DNA of 64,000 nucleotides. It comes from Ichthyophis bannanicus (lineage: Eukaryota; Chordata; Amphibia; Gymnophiona; Ichthyophiidae). Shown piece by piece: positions 10,689 through 20,588 of this stretch; within the stretch, counting starts at the first letter, position 1; every line of letters starts with the position of its first letter. The translations under genes were made by a program, and so were the position numbers. The notes under the pieces were generated by a model. That model was not told the origin of the DNA, did not search any database, and was given only the letters and a program-made list of their open reading frames with translations. The stretch covers positions 57,820,955 through 57,884,954 of the forward strand of contig CM066032.1 of NCBI GenBank assembly GCA_033557465.1, written 5' to 3'.

Positions 10689-11380
10689 TTACAGAAAAAG
10701 ACCACATGGCCTATCTAGTCTATCCTTCCATATCAACAAGTACAACAGTCCACTTTTTACCTTTAGAGATCCTCTGTGTTGGTCCCATGCTTTTTTGAAT
10801 TCAGTTACTGTCCTCACCTCTACCACCTCCACTGGGAGACTATTCCATGGATCCACTACTCTTTCCGTAAAGAAATATTTCCGCAATTCACTCCTGAATC
10901 TATCTCCCTTCACCCTCATCCCATGTCCCCTCGTAGCAGAACTTGCTTTCAATTGAAAGAGGCTCTCTCCCTGAACATTTATGCCACGGAGGTATTTAAA
11001 CATCTCAATCATATCACCTCTATCCCGCCTTTCCTCTAAGGTGTACATATTAAGATCCTAAAGTCTGTCCTCATATGCTTTATAATGAAGCCCACTAATT
11101 ATTTTAGTAGCCACCCTCTGCACCGACTCCATCCTGTTCACATCCTTTTGAAGGTGCGGTCTCCAGAATTGCACACTATGCTCCAAATGAGGTCGCACCA
11201 AAGACTTTTACAGAGGCATTATCACCTCCTTTTTTCTGCTTGCCATTCCTCTCCGTATGCACCCAAGCATCCTTCTAGCTTTTGCCGTCATCTTTTCTAC
11301 CTGTTTAGCTACTTTAAGATCATCAGACACAACCACGCCTAGGTCCCGCTCTTCTTTAGTGGACAAAAGTACTTCACCTC
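10689..11380 (-). pseudogene. CR1 ORF2 C-terminal region
   Basis: Continues the RT ORF after a frameshift near 11380. It includes KEERDLGVVVSDDLKVAKQ (broken by stops), HLEHSVQFW-like residues, EERRDRGDMIEMFKYLRGIN and ELRKYFFTERVVDPWNSLP. These are the CR1 C-terminal domain landmarks. Confidence 0.8.
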
Positions 11381-13201
11381 CTATACTGTATTGCTCCCTT
11401 GGCCCAAATGCATGACCTTACATTTTTTAACATTAAATCCCAGCTGCCAAATTCTAGACCATTCTTCAAGCTTAGCTAGATCCCTCCTCATGTTATCTAC
11501 ACCTTCCTGGGTGTCTACTCTATTGCAGATTTTGGTATCATCTGCAAAGAGGCAAACCTTACCCGACAGCCCTTCCGCTATATCACTAACAAAGATGTTA
11601 AAAAGAATCGGACCAAGGACAGATCCCTGGGGCACACCACTGGTAACATCCTTCTCCTCAGAGTGAGCTCCATTTACTTGTACTCTTTGTCGCCTCCCAC
11701 CCAACCAATTTCTAACCCAAGCAGTAACTTTAGGGTCCATCCCTAGGGTGCTCAGTTTGTTTATAAGTCGCCTGTGAGGAACAGTGTCAAAGGCTTTACT
11801 GAAATCTAAATACGCCACATCTAGAGCTCTCCCTCGGTCCAACTCCCTGGTCACCCAGTCAAAGAAATCAATCAGATTTGTCTGACAAGACCTGCCTCTG
11901 GTGAATCCATGCTGCCTCGGATCCTGTAATCCGCTGGACTCCAGAAACCTCACTATTTTCTCCTTCAGCAGCGTTTCCAATAATTTACTCACCACAGAAG
12001 TTAAACTTACCGGCCTGTAGTTTTCAACCACATCCTTACTTCCGCTTTTGTGTAAAGGCACCACGTGAGCCTCTCTCCAGTCCTTTGGCACCACTCCCGA
12101 CTCCAACGAGGCATTGAAAAGGTAAGTCAGTGGAGTTGCTAGAACGTCCCCAAGTTCCCTCAGTATTCTAGGGTGTATCCCATCCGGTCCCATCGCTTTG
12201 TCTACTTTAAGTTGAGCTAGTTTCTCACGAACACAGTCTTCTGAAAATTGTTTAAGATGTCCCTCGCTTCTGTTCCTATTTGTGGGTGTTTTCTGAGGTC
12301 CTGCTCCTGGTTCTTCATCTGTGAACACAGAACAAAAATATTTGTTAAGCAATTCCTCTTTATCCTTATCAGCTTCTAAATATTCCCCCCTTGCACCCTT
12401 GAGTCTGACAATACCACTTTTGACCTTCCTCTTCTCACTAATATATCTGAAAAATGTCTTATCCCCCGATTTTATTGCATTGGCTATTTCCTCCTCCTTT
12501 TGAATCTTTGCCTTCGTGACTACTTTGCTAGCTTCTCTAAGTTTTTCCAAATACAGGTGCCTGTCTTCCTCTCTCTGTGATCTCTTGTATTTCATGAAGG
12601 CCTCCCTCTTTTTCTTCACTTTTTCAGCTACTTCCTTAGAAAACCATAGCGGTCTCCTTTTCCTTTTGCCTTTATTTACCATTTTAACAAAAAATTTGGT
12701 TGCCCTTAAAATATCCCCTTTTAGTTTTGCCCACTGTTTTTCTACATCCCCCAGCTGTTCCCATCCCACTAACGACTCCCTGAGGTATTGGCCCATCTTG
12801 GCAAAGTTAGTCTTCCTAAAGTCTAAGATCCTCACCTTGGAATGGATTATAACAGCCCTAGTCCTAATACTGAACCACACCATCTGGTGATCACTGGATG
12901 CAAAATGATCTCCCACTACAACATCAGAAACACTTTCACCATTGGTATGCACCAAGTCCAGTATGGTCCCTTCACGTGTGGGGTCTGTTACCAATTGCCT
13001 GAATAGTTCTCCCTGTAGAGAATCCAGGATCTCCTTACTTCTAGAAGATACTGCAGCAGGAATGTGCCAATCAACATCTGGCATATTGAAATCTCCTATC
13101 AGTAGCACTTCCCCTTTCCTAGCAATGCTGCGTATGTCTTCAATTAACTCTCTGTCCACCTCTTCCTCTTGTGAGGAGGTCTGTATATCACACCAATGCA
13201 A
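11381..13201 (-). pseudogene. CR1 ORF2: endonuclease C-half plus reverse transcriptase
   Basis: A 606-codon open segment. It begins in the apurinic-type endonuclease (LLIGDFNMPDVDW near residue 33; SSDHQMVWF near 102, with the catalytic His). A basic linker (GKRKRRPLWFSKEV near 178) follows, then the RT: GPDGIHPRIL near 335, NYRPVSLTSV near 392, QHGFTRGRSC near 435, YLDFSKAFDTVPH (motif A Asp near 468), SGVPQGSVLGPILFN (near 520) and FADDTK (motif C, FADD, near 552). The segment is free of stops for over 1.8 kb. Frameshifts at both ends separate it from the N-terminal endonuclease and the C-terminal domain, so the copy is inactive as it stands. Confidence 0.9.
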
Positions 13202-13343
13202 ATAGATTTCTCTTTCCCTCTTTCTAGTTTAACCCACAATGCCTCCTCTCTTCCTTTTAAGCTCTGTAATTCCAAAGCTTTAATAGTAGTTTTTACATAT
13301 AGTGCCACTCCTCCTCCCCTTCTTCCTACCCTGTCCTTTCTGA

Positions 13344-13650
13344 ATTTATTTTTATTTATTTATTTAGACAGTTTTGTATACCGCCTTATCCTTCAATCAA
13401 AGCGGTCACAACACAATTGGGGGATACATTTAACACGCGGGGATATGAGACACATACACTAATACTTACAGGGAACATGGGCTATGGAGGGTTAAGTGGC
13501 TTGCCCAAGACCACAAGGAGCATCTGTGGGACTAGAAACCCCAGTCCTTCCGGCCCAAGGTTGCTGTCCTCTAGTGGGATTTGAAGCCCCGACCTTCCGG
13601 CCTGAAGTACCTTGCCCCAACCACTAGGCTACTGCTCCCTACTCCTCCCC
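13344..13650 (-). mobile_element. CORE-SINE inserted in CR1
   Basis: Minus-strand SINE. The tRNA-like head is at the right (A-box-like TAGCCTAGTGGTTGGGGC and B-box-like GGCTTCAAATCCC on the minus strand). The conserved core reads GTCTTGGGCAAGCCACTTAA, and a LINE-type tail with stem-loop TATACCGCC...AAGCGGT lies at the left. The word CTGAAT occurs on both sides and may be a short target duplication. Confidence 0.85.
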
Positions 13651-13888
13651 TGAATAAAGTATAGCCAGGTATAGTTACATCCCAGTCATGTTTTTCTGTG
13701 AACCATGTTTCTGTAACTGCCACTAAATCCAAGTCAGCCACTCCCACCAAAGCTTCAACATCAGGGATCTTATTTCCCATGCTACGGGCATTTATACACA
13801 CTGCTTTCCATATGTTACCCCTGTTACCCATTTCCATAAAGGCATTTAATGTATCACCTACCTGGGGGCTTTCTTCACCTATCCCCAA
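13651..13888 (-). pseudogene. CR1 ORF2 endonuclease N-terminus
   Basis: The first residues show VCINARSMGNKI (the metal-binding Asn region) and VAVTETWF (the metal-binding Glu), then WDVTIPGYTLFRGG, where the SINE interrupts. It joins the segment ending at 13201 once the SINE and small breaks are considered. Confidence 0.8.
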
Positions 13889-13893
13889 CGAAT

Positions 13894-14456
13894 CTAGTTT
13901 AAAGCCCTCTTCAGTAGATTTGCCAGTCTACTACCGAAGATGCGTTGACCTTTCTTGGACATATGGATGCCATCTCTGCTCTGCAACCCTTGGAACAGCA
14001 TCCCATGGTCTAGGAAACCAAAACTCTCTTGATGACACCATCCATGCAGCCATGCATTCATCTCCAGGATGCGAGCCTCTCTGCCTTGGCCTTTACCATC
14101 AACAGGGAGGATTGAAAAGAACACCACCTGTGCACCTAACTGCTTCACCCTCTGTCCCAGAGCCATGAAGTCACTTTTGATACGTTCCGAGGTATACCTG
14201 GCAGTATCATTTGTTCCAATATGGATTAGCAATATTGGGTAATAGAGGGCTTGATGAGTCTCGGCAAACTCTCCGTAACATCTTGGATTTTGGCACCAGG
14301 CAGACAGCATACTTCTCTGGACATCAAGTCTGGTCGGCAGATGGACGCCTCAGTACCCCTCAGAAGAGAGTCTCCAACCACCACTACCCTTCGTTTCCTT
14401 CTGGTCACTGATTCTGCAACTTTGGGGTACTTGAACTCTGGTTCTTCCCTTTCCAT
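13894..14456 (-). pseudogene. CR1 ORF1 esterase (SGNH) domain
   Basis: Two overlapping frames (14456-14226 and 14310-13894) together contain an SGNH/GDSL hydrolase-like domain: VVVVGDSLLRGTE with the nucleophile-block GDS, IHIGTNDTARY (block III GTND), and SRDGIHMSKKGQ (block V, D..H). An esterase-like domain in ORF1 is a known feature of many CR1 elements. One frameshift near 14230-14310 and loss of the N-terminus make it a pseudogene. Confidence 0.8.
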
Positions 14457-14460
14457 GGAT

Positions 14461-14478
14461 GCTCAGAGGGTCTTTGAG
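14461..14478 (+). repeat. Short piece of the 35-bp array
   Basis: Half a unit (GCTCAGAGGGTCTTTGAG) stranded between the CR1 and a SINE. It shows that the SINE inserted independently into the array. Confidence 0.9.
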
Positions 14479-14776
14479 GAGGAGGAGTGGCCTAGTGGTT
14501 GGGGCAAGGTACTACAGGCTGGAAGTTCGGTGGTTCAAATCCCACTAGAGGACAGCAACCTTGGGCCGGAAGGACTGGGGTTTCTAGTCCCACAGGTGCT
14601 CCTTGTGGTCTTGGGCAAGCCACTTAACCCTCCATTGCCCATGTTCCCTGTAAGTATTAGTGTATGTGTCTCATATCCCCTTGTGTTAAATGTATCCCCC
14701 AACAGCTTTGACCCGGTGAAAAGCGGGATATAAAAGCAGCTAAAATAAAAAAAATAAAATAAAATAAAAAATAAAA
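14479..14776 (+). mobile_element. CORE-SINE inserted in the array
   Basis: Plus-strand SINE starting AGGAGGAGTGGCCTAGTGG (A-box region) with B-box-like GGTTCAAATCCC, the core GTCTTGGGCAAGCCACTTAA and an (AAAATAA)n tail. TTTGAGG at 14473-14479 and 14777-14783 fits a 7-bp target duplication. Confidence 0.9.
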
Positions 14777-17700
14777 TTTGAGGGGAGGAAGGGATTGTAG
14801 CTCAGAAGGTCTTTGAGGGGAGGAAGGGATTGTAGCACAGAGGGTCTTTGAGGGGAGGAAGGGATTGTCGCTAAGAGGGTCTTTGAGGGGAGGAAGGGAT
14901 TATAGCTCAGAGGGTCTTTGAGGGGAGGAAGGGATTGTAGCTCAGAGGGTCTTTGAGGGGAGGAAGGGATTGTAGCTCAGATGGTCTTTGAGGGGAGGAA
15001 GGGATTGTAGCTCAGAGGGTCTTTGAGGGGAGGAAGGGATTGTAGCTCAGGGGGTCTTTGAGGGGAGGAAGGGATTGTAGCTCAAAGGGTCTTTGAGGGG
15101 AGGAAGGGATTGTAGCTCAAAGGGTCTTTGAGAGGAGGAAGGGATTGTAGCTCAGGGGGTCTTTGAGGGGAGGAAGGGATTGTAGCTCAGAGGGTCTTTG
15201 AGGGGAGGAAGGGATTGTAGCTCAGAGGGTCTTTCAGGGGAGGAAGGGATTGTCGCTCAGAGGGTCTTTGAGGGGAGAAAGGGATTGTAGCTCAGGGGGT
15301 CTTTGAGGGGAGGAAGGGATTATAGCTCAGAGGGTCTTTGAGGGGAGGAAGGGATTGTAGCTCAGGGGGTCTTTAAGGGGAGGAAGGGATTGTAGCTCAG
15401 GGGGTCTTTGAGGGGAGGAAGGGATTGTAGCTCAGAGGGTCTTTGAGGGGAGGAAGGGATTGTAGCTCAGGGGTCTTTGAGGGGAGGAAGGGATTGCAGC
15501 TCAGGGGGTCTTTGAGGGGAGGAAGGGATTGTAGCTCAGGGGGTCTTTGAGGGGAGGAAGGGATTGTAGCTCAGAGGGTCTTTGAGGGGAGGAATGGATT
15601 ATAGCTCAGAGGGTCTTTGAGGGGAGGAAGGGATTGTAGCTCAGAGGGTCTTTGAGGGGAGGAAGGGATTATAGCTCAGGGGGTCTTTGAGGGGAGGAAG
15701 GGATTGTAGCTCAGATGGTCTTTGAGGGGAGGAAGGGATTGTAGCTCAGAGGGTCTTTGAGGGGAGGAAGGGATTGTAGCTCAGGGGGTCTTTGAGGGGA
15801 GGAAGGGATTGTAGCTCAGAGGGTCATTGAGGGGAGGAAGGGATTGTAGCTCAGAGGGTCTTTGAGGGGAGGAGAAGGATGGTAGTTCAGAGGGTCATTT
15901 GAGGGGAGGAAGGGATTGTAGCTCAGAGGGTCTTTGAGGGGAGGAAGGGATTGTTAGCTCAGAGGGTCATTGAGGGGAGGAAGGGATTGTAGCTCAGGGG
16001 ATCTTTGAGGGGAGGAAGGGATTGTAGCTCAAAGGGTCTTTGAGGGGAGGAAGGGATTGTAGCTCAGATGGTCTTTGAGGGGAGGAAGGGATTGTAGCTC
16101 AGGGGGTCTTTGAGGGGAGGAAGGGATTGTAGCTCAAAGGGTCTTTGATGGGAAGAAGGGATTGTAGCTCAGAGGGTCTTTGAGGGGAGGAAGGGATTGT
16201 AGCTCAGAGGGTCTTTGAGGGGAGGAAGGGATTGTAGCTCAAAGGGTCTTTGAGGGGAGGAAGGGATTGTAGCTCAGGGGGTCTTTGAGGGGGGGAAGGG
16301 ATTGTAGCTCAAAGGGTCTTTGAGGGGAGGAAGGGATTGTAGCTCAGAGGGTCTTTGAGGGGAGGAAGGGATTGTAGCTCAGAGGGTCATTGAGGGGAGG
16401 AAGGGATTGTAGCTCAGGGGATCTTTGAGGGGAGGAAGGGATTGTAGCTCAAAGGGTCTTTGAGGGGAGGAAGGGATTGTAGCTCAGATGGTCTTTGAGG
16501 GGAGGAAGGGATTGTAGCTCAGGGGTTCTTTGAGGGGAGGAAGGGATTGTAGCTCAAAGGGTCTTTGATGGGAGGAAGGGATTGTAGCTCAGAGGGTCTT
16601 TGAGGGGAGGAAGGGATTGTAGCTCAGAGGGTCTTTGAGGGGAGGAAGGGATTGTAGCTCAAAGGGTCTTTGAGGGGAGGAAGGGATTGTAGCTCAGGGG
16701 GTCTTTGAGGGGAGGAAGGGATTGTAGCTCAAAGGGTCTTTGAAGGGAGGAAGGGATTGTAGCTCAGAGGGTCTTTGAGGGGAGGAAGGGATTGTAGCTC
16801 GGAGGGTCTTTGAGGGGAGGAAGGGATTATAGCTCGGAGGGTCTTTGAGGGGAGGAAGGGATTGTAGCTCAGAGGGTCTTTGAGGGGAGGAAGGGATTGT
16901 AGCTCAGAGGGTCTTTGAGGGGAGGAAGGGATTTTAGCTCAGGGGGTCTTTGAGGGGAGGAAGGGATTATAGCTCAGAGGGTCTTTGAGGGGAGGAAGGG
17001 ATTTTAGCTCAGGGGGTCTTTGAGGGGAGGAAGGGATTGTAGCTCAGAGGGTCTTTGAGGGGAGGAAGGGATTGTAGCTCAGGGGGTCTTTGAGGGGAGG
17101 AAGGGATTATAGCTCAGAGGGTCTTTGAGGGGAGGAAGGGATTGTAGCTCAGAGGGTCTTTGAGGGGAGGGATTGTAGCTCAGGGGGTCTTTGAGGGGAG
17201 GAAGGGATTATAGCTCAGGGGGTCTTTGAGGGGAGGAAGGGATTGTAGCTCAGGGGGTCTTTGAGGGGAGGAAGGGATTGTAGCTCAGAGGGTCTTTCAG
17301 GGGAGGAAGGGATTATAGCTCAGAGGGTCTTTGAGGGGAGGAAGCGTTGTAGCTCAGGGGATCTTTGAGGGAGGAAGGGATTATAGCTCAGGGGTTTCTT
17401 TGAGGGGAGGAAGGGATTGTAGCTCAGGGGGTCTTTGTGGGGAAGGGATTATAGCTCAGAGGGTCTTTGAGGGGAGGAAGGGATTGTAGCTCAGGGGGTC
17501 TTTGAGGGGAGGAAGGGATTGTAGCTCAGAGGGTCTTTCAGGGGAGGAAGGGATTATAGCTCAGAGGGTCTTTGAGGGGAGGAAGCGTTGTAGCTCAGGG
17601 GGTCTTTGAGGGGAGGAAGGGATTATAGCTCAGGGGTTCTTTGAGGGGAGGAAGGGATTGTAGCTCAGGGGGTCTTTGAGGGGAAGGGATTATAGCTCAG

Positions 17701-18000
17701 AGGGTCTTTGAGGGGAGGAAGGGATTGTAGCTCAGGGGGTCTTTGAGGGGAGGAAGGGATTGTAGCTCAGAGGGTCTTTGAGGGGAAGGGATTGTAGCTC
17801 GGAGGGTCTTTGAGGGGAGGAAGGGATTGTAGCTCAGGGGGTCTTTGAGGGGAGGAAGGGAATGTAGCTCAGAGGGTCTTTGAGGGGAAGGGATTATAGC
17901 TCAGAGGGTCTTTGAGGGGAGGAAGGGATTGTAGCTCAGGGGGTCTTTGAGGGGAGGAAGGGATTGTAGCTCGGAGGGTCTTTGAGGGGAGGGGATTGTA
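14777..18000 (+). repeat. 35-bp minisatellite, block 3
   Basis: About 92 units. It contains a higher-order duplication of twelve units (15961-16380 repeated at 16381-16800, about 4 differences). A second, shorter one has a period of about 241 bp (about 17280-17760), marked by a CTTTCAGG variant and a GAAGCGTTG variant. Degenerate, shortened units cluster at the right end (17340-18000), as expected for array edges. Confidence 0.97.
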
Positions 18001-18379
18001 GAGCATCTTATGATCTTTATCTGCTGCCACTTTCTGTTTCTCTTTCTCATGCAGGCTGTATACCGTAGATGCATTTAATCATTGACGCTGACATTTCGAC
18101 ATATTTGCCTTGATCTGCATAATTTGGCTTTCTGTTCTGGCCAAGGCATCTCTATTGACTGCATTCCTAGTCCAGGAGTCAGCGCTCTGGGCTGCGAGGC
18201 GATTATCTGCTGGCTCAGGAGCAGTAATGGATGTGTTTAGGGAGGGTGGGAGCAGGATGCTGCTGTGTACATACGACTACATCAGTTTCACTTGTGGTTT
18301 TCTGATAAATATTGTCACAGATTATGATTACTGGTAGCAAATCAGAAGGATGAGTTTCTGCATCTCATTATCTTATGGT
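18001..18379. other. Unassigned unique sequence
   Basis: No repeat or domain was recognised. A 75-codon open frame at 18110-18337 has no recognisable features. Confidence 0.4.
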
Positions 18380-18435
18380 ATAGTAAAAGAGGACTGACTT
18401 ACTGCACAACGGTGACAGTCTGCAGTCCGGACATC

Positions 18436-18962
18436 ACTCTGCTCTCTGCACACTGAAGCTTCCTTTACCTCAAGTGACTCCCCATCGTCTTCCAGGTAAC
18501 TCCTGCAAAAAGATCCCAGACACGGTAAACCCTCCTGAGTTGTTCCCTGTCGGTGTTTCTCTGCACACTGGGACTTCTTCACCTCCAGCAGCGTCTCATC
18601 CTTCTGCAGGTATCTCTAGGGAAAAGATGCCAGACATAGTAGACGCTCCTGAGGTGCCCCTTCTTTGTGTCTTTGTACACGGAGGCTTCCTTCATCTCCA
18701 GTCACTCCTCATCCTCCTCCAGGTATCTCCAGTGGAAAGATCACAGATACCACAAACCCTCCTGAGGTGTCCTCACTGTGTGATCTCTGCACATTGTGGC
18801 TGGTTTCACCTTCAGCCTCTCCTCATTCTTGAGCTACCTCCTGATAAAGGCTTCAGTGATGCCCGTCAGTCTGTGTTCTTTGCACATCAAGGCTTCCTTC
18901 ACCTTCAGAGACTCCTCATCCTCCTTCACTATCTGCAGGGGAAGGATTCTAGCTCTATCTAA
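18436..18962. repeat. Five degenerate tandem units upstream of the first coding exon
   Basis: Five units of about 90-120 bp, beginning near 18441, 18560, 18675, 18786 and 18880. Each opens with a CTGCACAnTG- or TGCACA-like word, runs through CTTCCTTCACCTCCAG and CTCCTCATCCTCCTCCAG, and closes with CCTGAGGTGTCCC. On the minus strand several units read ESLEVKEASV-like peptides, but stops interrupt a continuous frame. On the plus strand the CT-rich part has AG/GT junctions that resemble splice sites. Confidence 0.65.
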
Positions 18963-19022
18963 TGCTTCTGAGCTGTCCCTCACTGTGCAGTCTAAACTTT
19001 CCTTTCTTTTTTCCCCATATAG

Positions 19023-19076
19023 GTTCCAGTGAGATTCCTGTGATTCTTCGGTTATTGTGAAACTTCTGTCTCAACA
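19023..19076 (+). other. 5' UTR part of the host gene's first coding exon
   Basis: A pyrimidine tract (CTTTCTTTTTTCCCCATATAG) ends in AG at 19021-19022, giving a plausible 3' splice site. The leader to the ATG at 19077 has no upstream ATG. This implies at least one more upstream non-coding exon. Confidence 0.55.
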
Positions 19077-19163
19077 ATGGGGAACTCTATGAAAATAAAG
19101 AATGAGACCCCCTACACGTTCACCTTCTGTTATGCTTATGAAGCATCTTTGTATCAAATACAG
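19077..19163 (+). CDS. Host gene, first coding exon (29 codons), product unknown
   Basis: The ATG has A at -3 and G at +4, a strong vertebrate start context. The 29 codons begin MGNSMKIKNETPYTFTF and end in a consensus donor, CAG|GTGAGG at 19164, leaving phase 0. The exon also ends the only stretch here not assignable to a repeat. MGNS fits an N-myristoylation signal if the initiator Met is removed, which would put the protein at membranes; this is inference. The next exon is proposed at 31667, also in phase 0, across a 12.5-kb intron. I do not recognise the family. The alternative is a chance ATG with splice-like flanks; the matching phase of the second exon argues against that. Confidence 0.6.
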
Positions 19164-20406
19164 GTGAGGATCTCAGTAGAGAGACAAGCTCTTGCAGAGT
19201 AGCATAAGTACTCTAAGCCTTGCATAGCATTGCATCTTTCTACAGGCTAATACATTCAGTAGTAAAGGTTAATCAACGTTTGCTATAGTTACAACACAAG
19301 AACTCTTTGTGGTGTCAGAGTCTAATAAAGTGGTCCAGGCACTGTGAATATCTTACATGTATTCTGCTTTTTAGATCCTTCAGTGGGGGGGAGGGAGGGG
19401 GGATTCCTGAATCTGTAGCCAGCAGGTCTGAGGTTCTGCCGAATGTAGCCCTCACCTAATGTACAAAGATGCTTTGTTCATATTGTCAGTACTATTTACA
19501 GAAAAGAAGCGTCACTGATTATTGGTCGAGGGCTTCCTCTGCTTTCCTGACATCACTGGTCGGGTTACGAATCACTGCAAATACCTCTGAGCAAACCAGA
19601 AAATGGGGCAGTATGCACTGAGACTCCGGCAAAGGAAAGGGGGACGAGCGGGCAGGCTTCAGCTGTTTCTTAGCAAACCCAGAGGAGCCAGGATGGTAGG
19701 AAGGAGAGCCCCAGAGCAAGGATGAAGGCAGGGTGTATGCATGCTCCATAATCTCTCCCTCCTCCGCCTCTACCCACTTGCCGTTTCAACTCATAGTGGA
19801 TGAAGTGGGGGAAAAGAGCAGAGAGTGGAAAGAGAAAGGACCTGGAGGAAAGGGGAAAGGGATGGAGAGGAACTAAGAGGCAACAGTAAGGTTTTGCAGA
19901 TACATCTGGAACACTTGTTATGCAAAGCTGGGAGAGGTGGGGGGGGGGGGGGGGTAGAAAGAGCGCCATATCTCCAGGTTTCAGCAATAAGGCGTGGAGG
20001 AAGAAGAAGAGTCATTACCCTGCCCCCCAGCAATAATCTCACTTCCAAGCAGAGACAGTGATGCATTTCCCCCGTACTGTGCAAAGTGTAATGATAACAG
20101 GCGCAAAGTCTTAAAACTGACACCTTCCAATCACTAATTGAAAATAAGAGGTTTTTTCTACCCTTTCTGTCCCCACTGCTGGAATTGGGGACCGGAGGCT
20201 GCCCAACAGGTGGGAGTCGGGGACACAGCTCTAAAATCAGGGACAATCTCAAAAAATTGGGGTCATCTGGTACCCTTAGGCAATGGGTAAAAAGAGGGAC
20301 TGGGAAGGGGAGAGAGAGTGGGAAGAGAAAGGACCTGGAGGGGGGGGAGGGGGGAAGGGAGGGAGAGGAACTAGGATGAGGCAGTGGGACGGGAGCAGAA
20401 AGAAAT
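19164..20406 (+). other. Start of the 12.5-kb intron, unassigned
   Basis: Begins with the donor GTGAGG. Contains G-runs (about 19384-19402 and 19937-19952). A purine-rich segment at about 19810-19870 is repeated in diverged form at about 20315-20375 (AGAGAAAGGACCTGGAGG shared). No coding signal was found. Confidence 0.5.
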
Positions 20407-20588
20407 TGGGTAAAAGGATGTGAACAGGATGGAGTCGGTGCAGAGGGTGGCTACTAAAATGATTAGAGGTCTTCATTATAAAGCATATGAGGACAGACTG
20501 AAGGATCTTAATATGTACACCTTAGAGGAAAGGCGGGATAGGGGTGATATGATTGAGATCTTTAAATACCTCCGTGGCATAAATGGTG
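20407..20588 (+). pseudogene. CR1 ORF2 C-terminal fragment, left half
   Basis: Reads MESVQRVATKMIRGLHYKA, then LEERRDRGDMIEIFKYLRGI. It is cut at 20588 by a DIRS-like element and resumes at about 25032 with the expected next CR1 sequence. Confidence 0.8.

Larger units (their letters stand above)
10676..14460 (-). mobile_element. CR1 retrotransposon, near full coding span
   Basis: A minus-strand CR1 with its 3' end at 10676 (ATAGAAACATAGAAACATGA on the top strand, the usual CR1 terminal repeat). It holds ORF2 (about 13888 down to 10700) and part of ORF1 (14456-13894). It sits inside the 35-bp array: the unit breaks after GGGATTATAG and resumes with GCTCAGAGGG at 14461. A CORE-SINE is inserted in the endonuclease region. 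The start of ORF1 and any 5' UTR are missing. Confidence 0.9.

Noticed and set aside
5525..18000. CRISPR-like array of 35-bp repeats
   Set aside because: There are no spacers: units are contiguous, and the setting is a vertebrate genome.
18110..18337. A 75-codon frame upstream of the host gene
   Set aside because: No splice or start evidence and no recognisable motif; left as unassigned sequence.
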